Shown here: piece by piece, positions 1-8,540 of the stretch
Position numbering within the stretch: the first letter of the stretch is position 1
Layout of the letters: every line of letters begins with the position of its first letter
Translations under genes and position numbers: made by a program
NCBI GenBank assembly: GCA_017640665.1
Contig: JAEPQE010000001.1
Span: 885,262-949,261, forward strand
Length of the DNA stretch: 64,000 nucleotides
Source: Balneolaceae bacterium
Lineage (GTDB): Bacteria > Bacteroidota > Rhodothermia > Balneolales > Balneolaceae
Direction of reading: 5' to 3'
Notes under the pieces: generated by a model
Seen by the model: only the letters and a program-made list of their open reading frames with translations
Databases searched by the model: none
What the model was told of the DNA's origin: nothing

Positions 1-645
1 CAGGCCCACTTCCAGTACTACAAAACGATTTCCATTTTCATCTTTAAGAATCTTGGCGTCACCTTTTGCACTACTATTTTCATGAAGGAAAACATTTATC
101 CTTGCCGAAACCTTTTCTTCGCTCATGGTCTTATCAACTTTCAGTTCCAGAGTGTGCAAAGCTGCATCAAAAAAAGTTCGCTCTACTTTTTCTTCAATGG
201 GAAGTATCTCTATAGATTGGAAATCGAACACAGCAGATAAAGCATCCCGCTTGTCCTGAGCTGCTTGGTAATTCGCCTCTGGAAGTACCATCACAACTTC
301 TGTACGTTTCTCCGCCTTCCCTTTTCCGATTTCTTCATGCAAGACCTGGTGCACGCTTACCTGAGAGGGATCAAGCCCTGGCACTTCCGCCAATTTTGAT
401 TTTAGCGAAATCGCATCTGGCGCTGCCATTCCTTTTATCATATAGCCAATTTCTTCTTCCTGTTCTACTGGAACAGTACACGCTATCAGTATTAGTGTAG
501 CAAAAATAAATGACGCTGCTATTTTATAGATGTTTTTCATGGTGTTGGGTTTTTTGTGGTTTTGATCTAACCACGTTCCCAAGCCATCAAACGAGGCGCT
601 GTGATCTCGCTTCTTCAGGTTATCAAAAGCTTTTGATTGCTTCAT
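1..645 (-). CDS. Probable anti-sigma factor, single-pass membrane protein (C-terminus beyond window)
   Basis: The reading frame is open from an ATG at 645 to the left edge, giving 215 residues. It starts 4 nt after the stop of the ECF sigma gene, so the two are probably translationally coupled. The first ~36 residues are polar and cytoplasm-like (MKQSKAFDNLKKRDHSASF...). One hydrophobic segment follows (KIAASFIFATLILIACTV), then a long charged extracytoplasmic part. This layout and position fit a membrane anti-sigma factor. No zinc-binding HxxxCxxC motif is visible, so it is not a classic ZAS type. A start at the internal ATG at 540 would instead give a lipoprotein (LIAC lipobox), but the longer in-frame start next to the sigma stop seems more likely. 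The role is inferred from context. Confidence 0.6.
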   Translation of the reverse strand, partial: MKQSKAFDNLKKRDHSASFDGLGTWLDQNHKKPNTMKNIYKIAASFIFATLILIACTVPVEQEEEIGYMIKGMAAPDAISLKSKLAEVPGLDPSQVSVHQVLHEEIGKGKAEKRTEVVMVLPEANYQAAQDKRDALSAVFDFQSIEILPIEEKVERTFFDAALHTLELKVDKTMSEEKVSARINVFLHENSSAKGDAKILKDENGNRFVVLEVGL

Positions 646-649
646 ATCT

Positions 650-1303
650 TCACCCAAGAGATTTGTGTTCGTTGATAACTTTAACGGTTTCATGGTAGAT
701 GTCTTTGGTTGTTGATGTAGATCCCAGCTTATTTTGTGGAGGCGTAAAATCTTGCGCCTTTACTTCCTCAGCTTTAATTGAATGTTTACTCAATTCTGGA
801 TCTTGTTCTAGCTGTACCATGAATTCCTTCAGCTTTTTTCTTGATCTGCTTAACCGTGATTTTACTGCCGATTCGCTTTTCTCGTTCTGCATTTTGGTGA
901 TTTCTTTTATTGAAAAGCCGCCTATCTCAAAAAGCAGTATTGCTGCCCGTTCTTTTCTATCTAGTCGGGACAATCCTCCAATTAATAACTGGTTTTCCTC
1001 AAAGAAATCATCGGTAAAAAAGGTAAATGCAGCTTCCCCTTTTACAGAATTCAGCGACACAAACCTGCTCCAAAACGGTTTACGAACAGCGTTATAGAAA
1101 CACCGGGTAATAATCTGAAAGAACCAACTTCTGAATCTGCCTTCATCTTTCAGCGAATCGATTTTCTCGAATGCTTTTAATAGTGCTTGTTGCAAAACAT
1201 CTTCCGCCTCGGCTTTTGAGGAGCCTGAGCAAAGCGCTCTGCAATAATTTACCGCATCATTATAATGGGGCTTCAGTAAGTCAGTAAATTCAGAGTTCGT
1301 CAA
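650..1303 (-). CDS. RNA polymerase ECF-type sigma factor
   Basis: 217 residues, normal for an ECF (sigma-70 family group 4) factor. Region 2 spans roughly residues 8-75 (AEDVLQQALLKAFEKID, GRFRSWFFQIITRCFYNAVRK) and region 4 roughly 105-165 (LSRLDRKERAAILLFEIGGFSIKEITKM, then ESAVKSRLSRSRKKLKEF, the helix-turn-helix). The C-terminal ~45 residues are an unconserved tail. The start is TTG: an in-frame TGA lies eight codons upstream, and the nearby ATG at 1325 is out of frame and terminates after 11 codons. It is expected to direct RNA polymerase to a small regulon and to be held by the membrane protein encoded immediately downstream. The inducing signal cannot be read from the sequence. Confidence 0.9.
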   Translation of the reverse strand: MTNSEFTDLLKPHYNDAVNYCRALCSGSSKAEAEDVLQQALLKAFEKIDSLKDEGRFRSWFFQIITRCFYNAVRKPFWSRFVSLNSVKGEAAFTFFTDDFFEENQLLIGGLSRLDRKERAAILLFEIGGFSIKEITKMQNEKSESAVKSRLSRSRKKLKEFMVQLEQDPELSKHSIKAEEVKAQDFTPPQNKLGSTSTTKDIYHETVKVINEHKSLG

Positions 1304-1396
1304 AAGAAATACTTTTGGAATTCATGTTTGCGCGCTAACATCTATAAGACACCGCTAGCCGGAGAAAAGTCGCAGCATCACTAATTACTTTGCTGA

Positions 1397-3313
1397 TTAA
1401 ACAGTCTCAGAGAATTTGCTTTTTTCGGTAGCTGGAAATTCCAGTGTTATTCTGGTTCCATCTCCGGATGTATCAACCAAAATTTCTGCCCCTGCATCTT
1501 TCGCTCTCTTTTTCATATTTCCCATTCCAGATCCTGTCCCATTTTCGTTAGACGTTTTGAAGCTCCCGTTATCGTAAATGGTAAGCAGCACCTGTGTACC
1601 TTCTAAAGAACCGCTTACCTGAAACGTAGTAGCCCCGGAATGCTTCAAAGTGTTTTGTGTGGCTTCCTGAATTATTCTGAAGATATTAAGGGATTGAGTC
1701 GGACTTAGATAAATGTCTTTTAAATCATTCAGTGAAGTTTCTACAGATAACTCAGATATTTTTTCAACGTTATTCAGATAGTTGTTTACATGATCCACGA
1801 AAGTCTGCGAGGTTTGTTCATCCGATTTTAATGCCCAGATGGTATCCCTCAATTGCCCGATGGAAGTCTTTGCTTCTTCTTTTAATGAATTAAGTACCTG
1901 CTCCGACTCTTTTTCTTTGGATGTGTTTTTGTATCTCTCAAACAAATCAATCCCGGAAATAATGTTTACCAGTTGAGCACCAACGTTATCGTGTAAATCT
2001 CTCGAAATTCTTGCTCGCTCTGCCTGAATCTCTTTTTCAACTTCGAGTTGTTCTACCTTATAAGTCAGTTCTCGTTCTTTAACTTTGCTTTGCCACAAAA
2101 ACCCGACGATAATTAATAGAATCACAACTCCTCCGAGCCCCGATTGCAACATTCTGTTTTGCTGGATGGTTAGTTCTTGCTGTGCCCTCTCTGTTTCCAA
2201 CTCTGCAATTTGCCGTTCTTTTTGCTCCGTCTCATACTGTGTTTCCAGTTCAGCAATCCTTTCAAGATTCTCCTGATTGATCACCGAATCTTTTACTTCC
2301 TGATAAACTCCCAAAGCCGTAAAAGCTTCTTCAAAATCTCCTAAATTATACAACGCATTTGCTTTGTTCTGGTAGATCAGCATTTGCATATACTGATCTC
2401 CCGAATTCGTTGCTACTTCTATCCCTTCTTCAGCAAATTCAAGTGCTTTTCGATCTTCTCCGATATTCAGGTAAGCACCCGATAAGTTTGAAATCGCCTC
2501 TAATAGAACCCTTGCATTTCCTGAGCTTTTTCCGCCTTTGTAACCCTCCTCAAAATATGGGATTGCCTGCTTGAACTCACCATTGTTAAAGTATATGGTT
2601 CCTACGTTTATGGAATTGGTTGCCACACCTAGATCATTTCCTGTTTCTTTATGCAACTGGCTGGCTTTTGCCAGATACGGGATGGCTTCTAACTCTCTTT
2701 CCGCGGCAGTCAGCACTGCCCCTAGGTTTTGGTTCGCACTGGCTATTTCAAAAATATCATCTGCCTTCTCAGCATGTTCGAGATACTTCTGCATGAACTC
2801 TACCGCCTCAGTATACCTGCTTTGATAATAATACACCGAACCTACCATATTATATACAATCGCCATTCCTTTAAAATCCTCAACTTCTTCAAAGTACCGC
2901 GCTGCTTCTAACGAAAATTCAATGGTTTTTTCAAATTCTCCGAGATTCTGATAACTCATCCCGATATTCAGTGTATTCTTTGCCTGCTCTAGCGTGTTGC
3001 CAAGCTCTTCATTGATGTTTGCTGCTTGCTGATAGTGATATATCGAGCTGTCCTGATTTGAAGTGCGGAAGTAGTATACACCAAGAAATTTATTGGCATC
3101 TGCTTCTTTCTGACGGTCTTCCATTTCTCTCGAAATCTTCAGTAATTTTCGTGCGCTATCCGGGATAGCATCCCAGTTTGTTCGATAATTAGATTCGATA
3201 AAAGCATACACAGAATCTGCCTGAGCTTCTAATATGTTTTGTGATACTGCTAAATTACTACTGATCAAACAGAGTAATACTGCTGTACTTACCCTTGAAA
3301 AGATTCGTTTCAT
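1397..3313 (-). CDS. TPR sensor histidine kinase, HisKA_3 (NarX/DesK-like) type
   Basis: About 638 residues. A signal peptide (MKRIFSRVSTAVLLCLISS) leads into six or more tetratricopeptide repeats (~residues 35-340). A coiled coil and one membrane segment follow (GLGGVVILLIIVGFLWQSK, ~residue 395-415). The HisKA_3 dimerisation box has the phospho-accepting His in ISRDLHDNVGAQL, and the HATPase domain carries an N-box (FRIIQEATQNTLKHSGA) and G-box (GTGSGMGNMKKRA). The periplasmic TPRs suggest sensing through a protein partner. A TTG three codons upstream is possible, but I prefer the ATG at 3313. Kinases of this type normally pair with a LuxR/NarL-type regulator. None is adjacent, so it is an orphan here, lying upstream of the sigma gene on the same strand with a 93 bp gap. 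Confidence 0.88.
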   Translation of the reverse strand: MKRIFSRVSTAVLLCLISSNLAVSQNILEAQADSVYAFIESNYRTNWDAIPDSARKLLKISREMEDRQKEADANKFLGVYYFRTSNQDSSIYHYQQAANINEELGNTLEQAKNTLNIGMSYQNLGEFEKTIEFSLEAARYFEEVEDFKGMAIVYNMVGSVYYYQSRYTEAVEFMQKYLEHAEKADDIFEIASANQNLGAVLTAAERELEAIPYLAKASQLHKETGNDLGVATNSINVGTIYFNNGEFKQAIPYFEEGYKGGKSSGNARVLLEAISNLSGAYLNIGEDRKALEFAEEGIEVATNSGDQYMQMLIYQNKANALYNLGDFEEAFTALGVYQEVKDSVINQENLERIAELETQYETEQKERQIAELETERAQQELTIQQNRMLQSGLGGVVILLIIVGFLWQSKVKERELTYKVEQLEVEKEIQAERARISRDLHDNVGAQLVNIISGIDLFERYKNTSKEKESEQVLNSLKEEAKTSIGQLRDTIWALKSDEQTSQTFVDHVNNYLNNVEKISELSVETSLNDLKDIYLSPTQSLNIFRIIQEATQNTLKHSGATTFQVSGSLEGTQVLLTIYDNGSFKTSNENGTGSGMGNMKKRAKDAGAEILVDTSGDGTRITLEFPATEKSKFSETV

Positions 3314-3389
3314 GTCACCCAATATTGATTAAGCTAAACCTTACTTAAAATATGAAACTGAAATAAAATTGCTACCTGTCGTTTTTTGA

Positions 3390-3464
3390 TTTCAATCCAA
3401 TTCTAAAAATTTGAAACAAAAGATTTTTTGAGTAGTATTAGTTTCAACTTTTTAGAATTGAAAC
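3390..3464. promoter_or_regulatory. Putative PadR operator: two related dyads
   Basis: The dyad at 3441-3464 is GTTTCAA, 10 bp, TTGAAAC, with perfect 7-bp arms, and ends 4 bp before the PadR start codon. A second copy at 3390-3417 has TTTCAA and TTGAAA arms with a longer spacer. The 18-mers at 3400-3417 and 3441-3458 are also inverted repeats of each other with one mismatch. This is the only intergenic space between the divergent kinase and padR genes. Autoregulation is inferred. Confidence 0.6.
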
Positions 3465-3468
3465 ACCT

Positions 3469-3795
3469 ATGAAACTACTTACCCGATCTGAAGAATACAT
3501 TTTGCTGGCTGTCTGGAAACTTGGTGAAGATGCATACAGTATTCCTATTCAACAAAAACTGAATGAGATTACTGATAAAAACTGGTCGCTTGGCGGAATA
3601 TATATGCCCCTTGAGCGACTGGAAAAACGCGGACAGTTAATGTCTACTCTTTCCGAATCTACCCCTGAACGTGGTGGGCGCCATAAGCGCATCTATAAGT
3701 TAACTCCCGCCGGTAAAAAAGCTCTTAGGGAAATTTACGAAGTCCAAAAAACCATTTGGGCCGGTATTCCCCAACTTATGTTTGGAATGAGCTAA
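3469..3795 (+). CDS. PadR family transcriptional regulator
   Basis: 108 residues, the size of the short PadR subfamily. The winged helix covers nearly the whole protein: LLTRSEEYILLAVWKLG, IQQKLNEITDKNWSLGGIY, and the wing with the conserved R-G-G-R-x-K-x-Y-x-L-T-x-x-G pattern (ERGGRHKRIYKLTPAGKKAL). PadR proteins are usually repressors relieved by small molecules or cell-envelope stress. The stop codon is directly followed by the ATG of the FtsX-type permease (TAA then ATG), so the two form an operon. This pairing of a PadR regulator with a large FtsX permease is common in Bacteroidota and acidobacterial genomes. The dyads just upstream are the expected autoregulatory operator. Confidence 0.9.
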   Translation: MKLLTRSEEYILLAVWKLGEDAYSIPIQQKLNEITDKNWSLGGIYMPLERLEKRGQLMSTLSESTPERGGRHKRIYKLTPAGKKALREIYEVQKTIWAGIPQLMFGMS

Positions 3796-6417
3796 ATGAA
3801 TAATCGTCCTCCAAAAATAGCGGAAAAGCTTCTGAGCAAATTGCTCTATGATGATGTTTGGAAAACTACGCTCGGTGATTTCGAGGAACAGTATTCCTAC
3901 CTGCTGGACAAGGAAGGTAAATCTAAAGCAAATCGCTGGTATTGGGGACAAATACTACGATATGCACCGTCAAAAATTACGCATAAACTCTATTGGAGCG
4001 CCGGAATGTTTAAAAATTATCTCAAGATTGCTTATCGAAGCATTCTCAAAAACAAAAGTTATTCATTTATCAATATTTCCGGGTTAGCAGTAGGATTGGC
4101 AAGTTTTTTATTAATTGGAATATATATAAACCATGAACTTAGCTACGATACTTTTCACGAAGACTCAGACCGGATTTACCGTATCATCCGTGAGGCTCCT
4201 GAAGAGAATTATATGGGATCGAGTTGGTTTGGTGTTAATCCAATGCCGTTGACCATAGCTTTGGGAGATAATTTTGATGGCGTTGAGGCGGCTGCATCAT
4301 TTAGTGAAAGTGAGGCTTTGCTTAAAGTAGAAACTAACTCGTTCTACGAACAAGGGATTAATACAGATCTCGATTTCTTCGAAATGTTTACCTTGGAATG
4401 GATTTCCGGAGATGTAAGCTCGGCTTTTAAGAATCCGGAATCTGTAATTATTACCCAATCCTTAGCTGCTAAATATTTCGGTTCAGCCAATCCAATGGGA
4501 AAAGATATCTTTTTCGATTCGGATGATGATGAGCCTGTTTTTAGAACCGTAACAGGAGTAATCGCCGATATTCCTTCTAATTCTCAACTTGTCTTCGACT
4601 TTATTGTACCTAGCTACTCTTTAGATAATTATGAGAGGGCAAGTACCTATTGGATGAATAATAATGAGTATTCGTATATCAAAATTAGCCCGGGTATAAA
4701 ACCTGAATCGTTAGTTCCTCAAATTTCTGAACTGGTACACGCTCAATTAGTTCTTGATTCTTACTATGCCAATAACCCTCAAAATCTCCCAAATTTTAAA
4801 CTGGTACCAATTGCTGATGTCCATTTAAAATCCACCAATATAAATTTCAACCCAGGCAAACTTGGTGATATAAAGTATATCTATATGCTTTCTGCTATTG
4901 CATTCGTAATACTGATAATTGCCTGTGTGAACTATATGAACCTTGCCACTGCTCGTTCCATGAGCAGGGCTAAAGAAGTGGGTGTTCGTAAAGTGAATGG
5001 CGCATTTCGTTCTAATATAATGATGCAGTTTTCTGCCGAAGCAGTGCTTTTTTCTATGATAGGAATCGTCCTTGCATTTGCAATTGTTTTCATCATGCTT
5101 CCGTCTTTTTCAGTGTTAGTAGATCGAACATTCAACCCAAATTTATTGCTTAAACCTCTTTTTTGGGCGGTCTTAATAGGTACAGGTTTAATTGTTGGTT
5201 TAATTGCGGGGAGCTATCCGGCTTTCTTTATGTCTGCTCTTAAACCTATTGGAATTTTTAAAAGTCAGGTCAAGGGAGGAACTGGAAGCCGCAAACTCCG
5301 TAATGCATTAGTAGTTGGCCAATTTGCTATTACTAATATCCTCATCATTGGATCTATTGTTATTTTCCAACAACTCAACTTTATCAAATCCAGTGATTCG
5401 GGTTACGATCGAGATCAAGTCTTAGCAGTTACCATAAATGACCCGAAACTAATGCAGAGTTATGATGCTTTGTCTCAAAGACTGGCATCGAATTCTAATA
5501 TTCTTGCCGTTTCCTCCGGACGCTATTTACCTAATGATATCCGTAGCCAAACTAGTGGTGTAAATTGGGATGGAAAAGCTGAAGACGAGATTTTCAGAGT
5601 ATATAACGGAGGTGTAAGTGCAGGCTATATTGAATTATTTGGAATCAATATGATTGCCGGAAATACATTTAACAAAAATGCTCCTGATACAGCATTAAAT
5701 ATGATAGTTAATGAGACTTTTGTACATCGTATTGGCTGGACTCCCGAAGAAGCTGTTGGAAAGGATTTCACTCTATGGAGGAATGAAGGTAAGATTGTAG
5801 GGGTCGCAGAAGATTTCAACTTTCTTTCTTATCACTCAACCATTACTCCTTTATTACTTCGCCAACAAACCCCAAGGAATCATCAATATTTAATACTGAA
5901 AGTTAGTCCTGCAAACCTACAGCAAACTATTGCCTTTGTTGAAGAAGAAGTAACTGCACTTGGCCCGGATTACCCATTCCAATATGCTTTTCTTGATGAT
6001 GTATTTAACAATATGTACCGCAATGAACTAACGCTTGGTAAAATACTGAACTATTTCACCATTCTGGGCCTAATCATCGCTTGTATGGGATTATTCGGAT
6101 TAGCTGCTTTTATGATGGAACAGCGAACTAAGGAAATTGGAATCCGAAAAGTATTGGGGGCAGATATCTTCCAAATTGTAACCTTGCTCAATAAAGATTT
6201 CTTAAAACTCATAGCAATCAGTTTTACGATTTCACTTCCTCTTGGTTGGTTTCTCGCAAACAATTGGCTGGAGAGTTTTGCATATAAGATCACCGTTGGT
6301 CCATTAGTTTTTATTGTTACAGCGGCTATTGCTTTTGGGATCGCTATCCTCACCGTGAGTTATAAATCAATTAGAACAGCCACAGCTAATCCGGTTGATA
6401 GTTTAAAAAGCGAATAG
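3796..6417 (+). CDS. ABC transporter permease, MacB/FtsX family with N-terminal prefix domain
   Basis: 873 residues. The first ~75 residues (PPKIAEKLLSKLLYDDVWKT... RWYWGQILRYAP) form the soluble permease-prefix segment found in PadR-linked permeases. Two FtsX units follow, each with four membrane helices: helix 1 near INISGLAVGLASFLLIG, a periplasmic MacB-PCD region, a helix triplet around residues 360-480, then a second unit ending at ~860. Conserved FtsX cytoplasmic loops ARSMSRAKEVGVRKVNGA and MEQRTKEIGIRKVLGA are visible. No ATPase gene is adjacent, so the ATP-binding partner must be elsewhere. Family members export lipids, peptides or antibiotics, or transmit mechanical force. The substrate here is unknown. 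Expression is probably set by the PadR protein encoded just upstream. Confidence 0.88.
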   Translation: MNNRPPKIAEKLLSKLLYDDVWKTTLGDFEEQYSYLLDKEGKSKANRWYWGQILRYAPSKITHKLYWSAGMFKNYLKIAYRSILKNKSYSFINISGLAVGLASFLLIGIYINHELSYDTFHEDSDRIYRIIREAPEENYMGSSWFGVNPMPLTIALGDNFDGVEAAASFSESEALLKVETNSFYEQGINTDLDFFEMFTLEWISGDVSSAFKNPESVIITQSLAAKYFGSANPMGKDIFFDSDDDEPVFRTVTGVIADIPSNSQLVFDFIVPSYSLDNYERASTYWMNNNEYSYIKISPGIKPESLVPQISELVHAQLVLDSYYANNPQNLPNFKLVPIADVHLKSTNINFNPGKLGDIKYIYMLSAIAFVILIIACVNYMNLATARSMSRAKEVGVRKVNGAFRSNIMMQFSAEAVLFSMIGIVLAFAIVFIMLPSFSVLVDRTFNPNLLLKPLFWAVLIGTGLIVGLIAGSYPAFFMSALKPIGIFKSQVKGGTGSRKLRNALVVGQFAITNILIIGSIVIFQQLNFIKSSDSGYDRDQVLAVTINDPKLMQSYDALSQRLASNSNILAVSSGRYLPNDIRSQTSGVNWDGKAEDEIFRVYNGGVSAGYIELFGINMIAGNTFNKNAPDTALNMIVNETFVHRIGWTPEEAVGKDFTLWRNEGKIVGVAEDFNFLSYHSTITPLLLRQQTPRNHQYLILKVSPANLQQTIAFVEEEVTALGPDYPFQYAFLDDVFNNMYRNELTLGKILNYFTILGLIIACMGLFGLAAFMMEQRTKEIGIRKVLGADIFQIVTLLNKDFLKLIAISFTISLPLGWFLANNWLESFAYKITVGPLVFIVTAAIAFGIAILTVSYKSIRTATANPVDSLKSE

Positions 6418-6514
6418 TTACACCCGATACATAGCTATGTAAGCATTTACATAAGATTCTGTCCCTTCTGTTCAGTATTATCTGAGCTTTATCAGAATAA
6501 ATGCAAAGTTTTTT

Positions 6515-8365
6515 ATGAAAAAAGTATTCCCGATTCTATTTATCACGCTACTCTTTTATTCTATTTCCTCGGCTCAGATCGAGAAAATAGACCCTCCTTT
6601 TTGGTGGGTCGATATGCCTGTTGACGAGTTGCAGATACAATTATATGGAGATGACCTTGGTTTATACCGCGCATCATTGGATTACCCCGGAGTTTCCATC
6701 ACCAGCCAATATGCAGTAGATTCTCCCAATTACCTTTTCCTGTATTTGGATGTAAGCCCTGATGCAACGCCGGGTACCATCAACATTACTCTTACTCATC
6801 ATGGAAAAACGATTGAACTCGATTTTAAATTGAAAGAGCGTGAGCCGCTTGAGGGGAGAAATCTGGGGTTTGATTCTTCTGACTTAATTTATCTTATGAT
6901 GCCAGACCGCTTTGCAAATGGTGATCCTGAAAATGACAGTATTGAGGGTATGCTTGAGTCCGCTGATCGATCTGATCCTGAGCGCCGTCAGGGTGGCGAT
7001 CTCGCCGGAGTAGCGAAACATCTTGATTACATTCAGGATTTAGGAATGACCGCCATCTGGTTCACCCCTACTTTTGAAAATGATATGTATCCGGAATACG
7101 GAGGTTATCACGGATATGCAGCTACCGATTTATACAAGGTAGACCGACGATTTGGAACCAATGAAGAATACAAGGCTTTGGTAGATAAAGTGCATGGCAT
7201 GGATATGAAAGTGATTATGGATATGATTCATAACCATATTGGAGACCAGCACTGGTGGATGAAAGACCTTCCAACCAAAGACTGGGTACATGACTGGGAA
7301 AAAGAAGGTCAGACCAATTATCGGGGACCTGTTTCTTCTGACCCTTATGCATCAACACATGATACAGACCGATTATTAAACGGCTGGTTTGTGAGAGAAA
7401 TGCCAGATCTCAATCAAAAAAATGAGCTTCTTGCGGATTATCTGATTCAAAATACCATCTGGTGGATTGAGTATTCCGGCATAGATGGAATACGAATGGA
7501 TACCTACGTTTTTCCGGATAAAGCATACATGGCACGCTGGTCTAAAGAAGTGCTGGAAGCTTATCCGGATTTCAATATTGTGGGAGAAGCCTGGCTCAAT
7601 TTCCCCGGACCCGAATCTTACTGGCAATATGATCAGGAAGGGGTTGATGACGGATATAATTCTCATCTGCCAAGTGTGACTGATTTCCCACTTGCCCAGG
7701 CTGTTGATGCAGCTCTGAATGAAAATTTTGGGTGGGACAACGGAGTGGCGAGAATCTGGAATATTCTTACGAACGACTTCCTCTACAAAGACCCAATGAA
7801 AAATGTGATTTTCCTGGATAACCATGATATGGACCGCATTTATGAACGAGTTCGCAAAGATGAAGATCACTTTAAAATGGCATACACCTTCCTTCTTACT
7901 ACTCGTGGAATTCCCCAGGTCTATTATGGTACCGAGCTTATGATGAAACATGAGTACCGCGGTGGTGATGATGAATACCGCAGACCGAATATGCCAGGAG
8001 GATGGGAAGGCGATGAACGTTCAGTATTTACCCGGGAAGGAAGAACTGATAAAGAAAATGAAATCTATGATTTTGTTAGTCATTTAGGAAAATGGCGGCA
8101 GACCTCTGACGCAGTCAGATATGGTCGTTTGCTTCATTTTGTACCCCAGAACGGCATTTATGTTTACTTCCGAATTCATGAGAATCAAACGGTGATGGTG
8201 GTGATGAATCAAAACAAAGAAGCCGCGACTATTCCTCGTGACATTCTATCCGAAGTTCTCGACTCTTTCGATACCGGGAAAAACATTTTCGATAATTCTA
8301 AGATTGATCTTTCCAAGGATTTTGAAGTAGATCGCAAAGTGGTCTGGGTTTGGGAGTTGGAGTGA
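6515..8365 (+). CDS. Secreted GH13 alpha-amylase / cyclomaltodextrinase-like enzyme
   Basis: 616 residues with a signal peptide (MKKVFPILFITLLFYSISSAQ). Residues ~20-110 are the N-terminal immunoglobulin-like cyclomaltodextrinase domain. The GH13 barrel runs ~125-520, with FTPTFEN and MDMIHNHIGDQHWW, nucleophile Asp in GIDGIRMDTYVF (~330), acid/base Glu in IVGEAWLN (~357) and the third Asp in FLDNHDMDR (~437). A C-terminal beta domain (~530-616) completes the SusA/neopullulanase-like plan. It should hydrolyse alpha-1,4-glucans or cyclodextrins in the periplasm. No susC/susD pair is nearby, so it stands outside a polysaccharide utilisation locus in this window. The catalytic triad is complete. 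Substrate preference is not readable from sequence. Confidence 0.92.
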   Translation: MKKVFPILFITLLFYSISSAQIEKIDPPFWWVDMPVDELQIQLYGDDLGLYRASLDYPGVSITSQYAVDSPNYLFLYLDVSPDATPGTINITLTHHGKTIELDFKLKEREPLEGRNLGFDSSDLIYLMMPDRFANGDPENDSIEGMLESADRSDPERRQGGDLAGVAKHLDYIQDLGMTAIWFTPTFENDMYPEYGGYHGYAATDLYKVDRRFGTNEEYKALVDKVHGMDMKVIMDMIHNHIGDQHWWMKDLPTKDWVHDWEKEGQTNYRGPVSSDPYASTHDTDRLLNGWFVREMPDLNQKNELLADYLIQNTIWWIEYSGIDGIRMDTYVFPDKAYMARWSKEVLEAYPDFNIVGEAWLNFPGPESYWQYDQEGVDDGYNSHLPSVTDFPLAQAVDAALNENFGWDNGVARIWNILTNDFLYKDPMKNVIFLDNHDMDRIYERVRKDEDHFKMAYTFLLTTRGIPQVYYGTELMMKHEYRGGDDEYRRPNMPGGWEGDERSVFTREGRTDKENEIYDFVSHLGKWRQTSDAVRYGRLLHFVPQNGIYVYFRIHENQTVMVVMNQNKEAATIPRDILSEVLDSFDTGKNIFDNSKIDLSKDFEVDRKVVWVWELE

Positions 8366-8540
8366 TATTATTCAGAGGGCGTGTTATTACACTAGCCTCG
8401 GTGTTTCGACAATAAAATATAGAAGCATTCTTTTAGAAGGTGGGTAATTCGTTGACAAAGTAATATCAATGTACCAACTCTAACGGAGTGGAATTTACAT
8501 AGCCCCGGGATTACGGAAATAGATCTAAGAAGGGATCGAA

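Noticed and set aside
699-1097. 132-codon frame opposite the ECF sigma gene
   Set aside because: It is rich in Ser, Cys and Phe as expected for the complement of a real gene; the minus strand has clear sigma-70 motifs.
8366-8540. Small gene or RNA in the gap between the amylase and leucine dehydrogenase genes
   Set aside because: No frame with start and family resemblance and no convincing stem with a T-run was found in these 175 bp.
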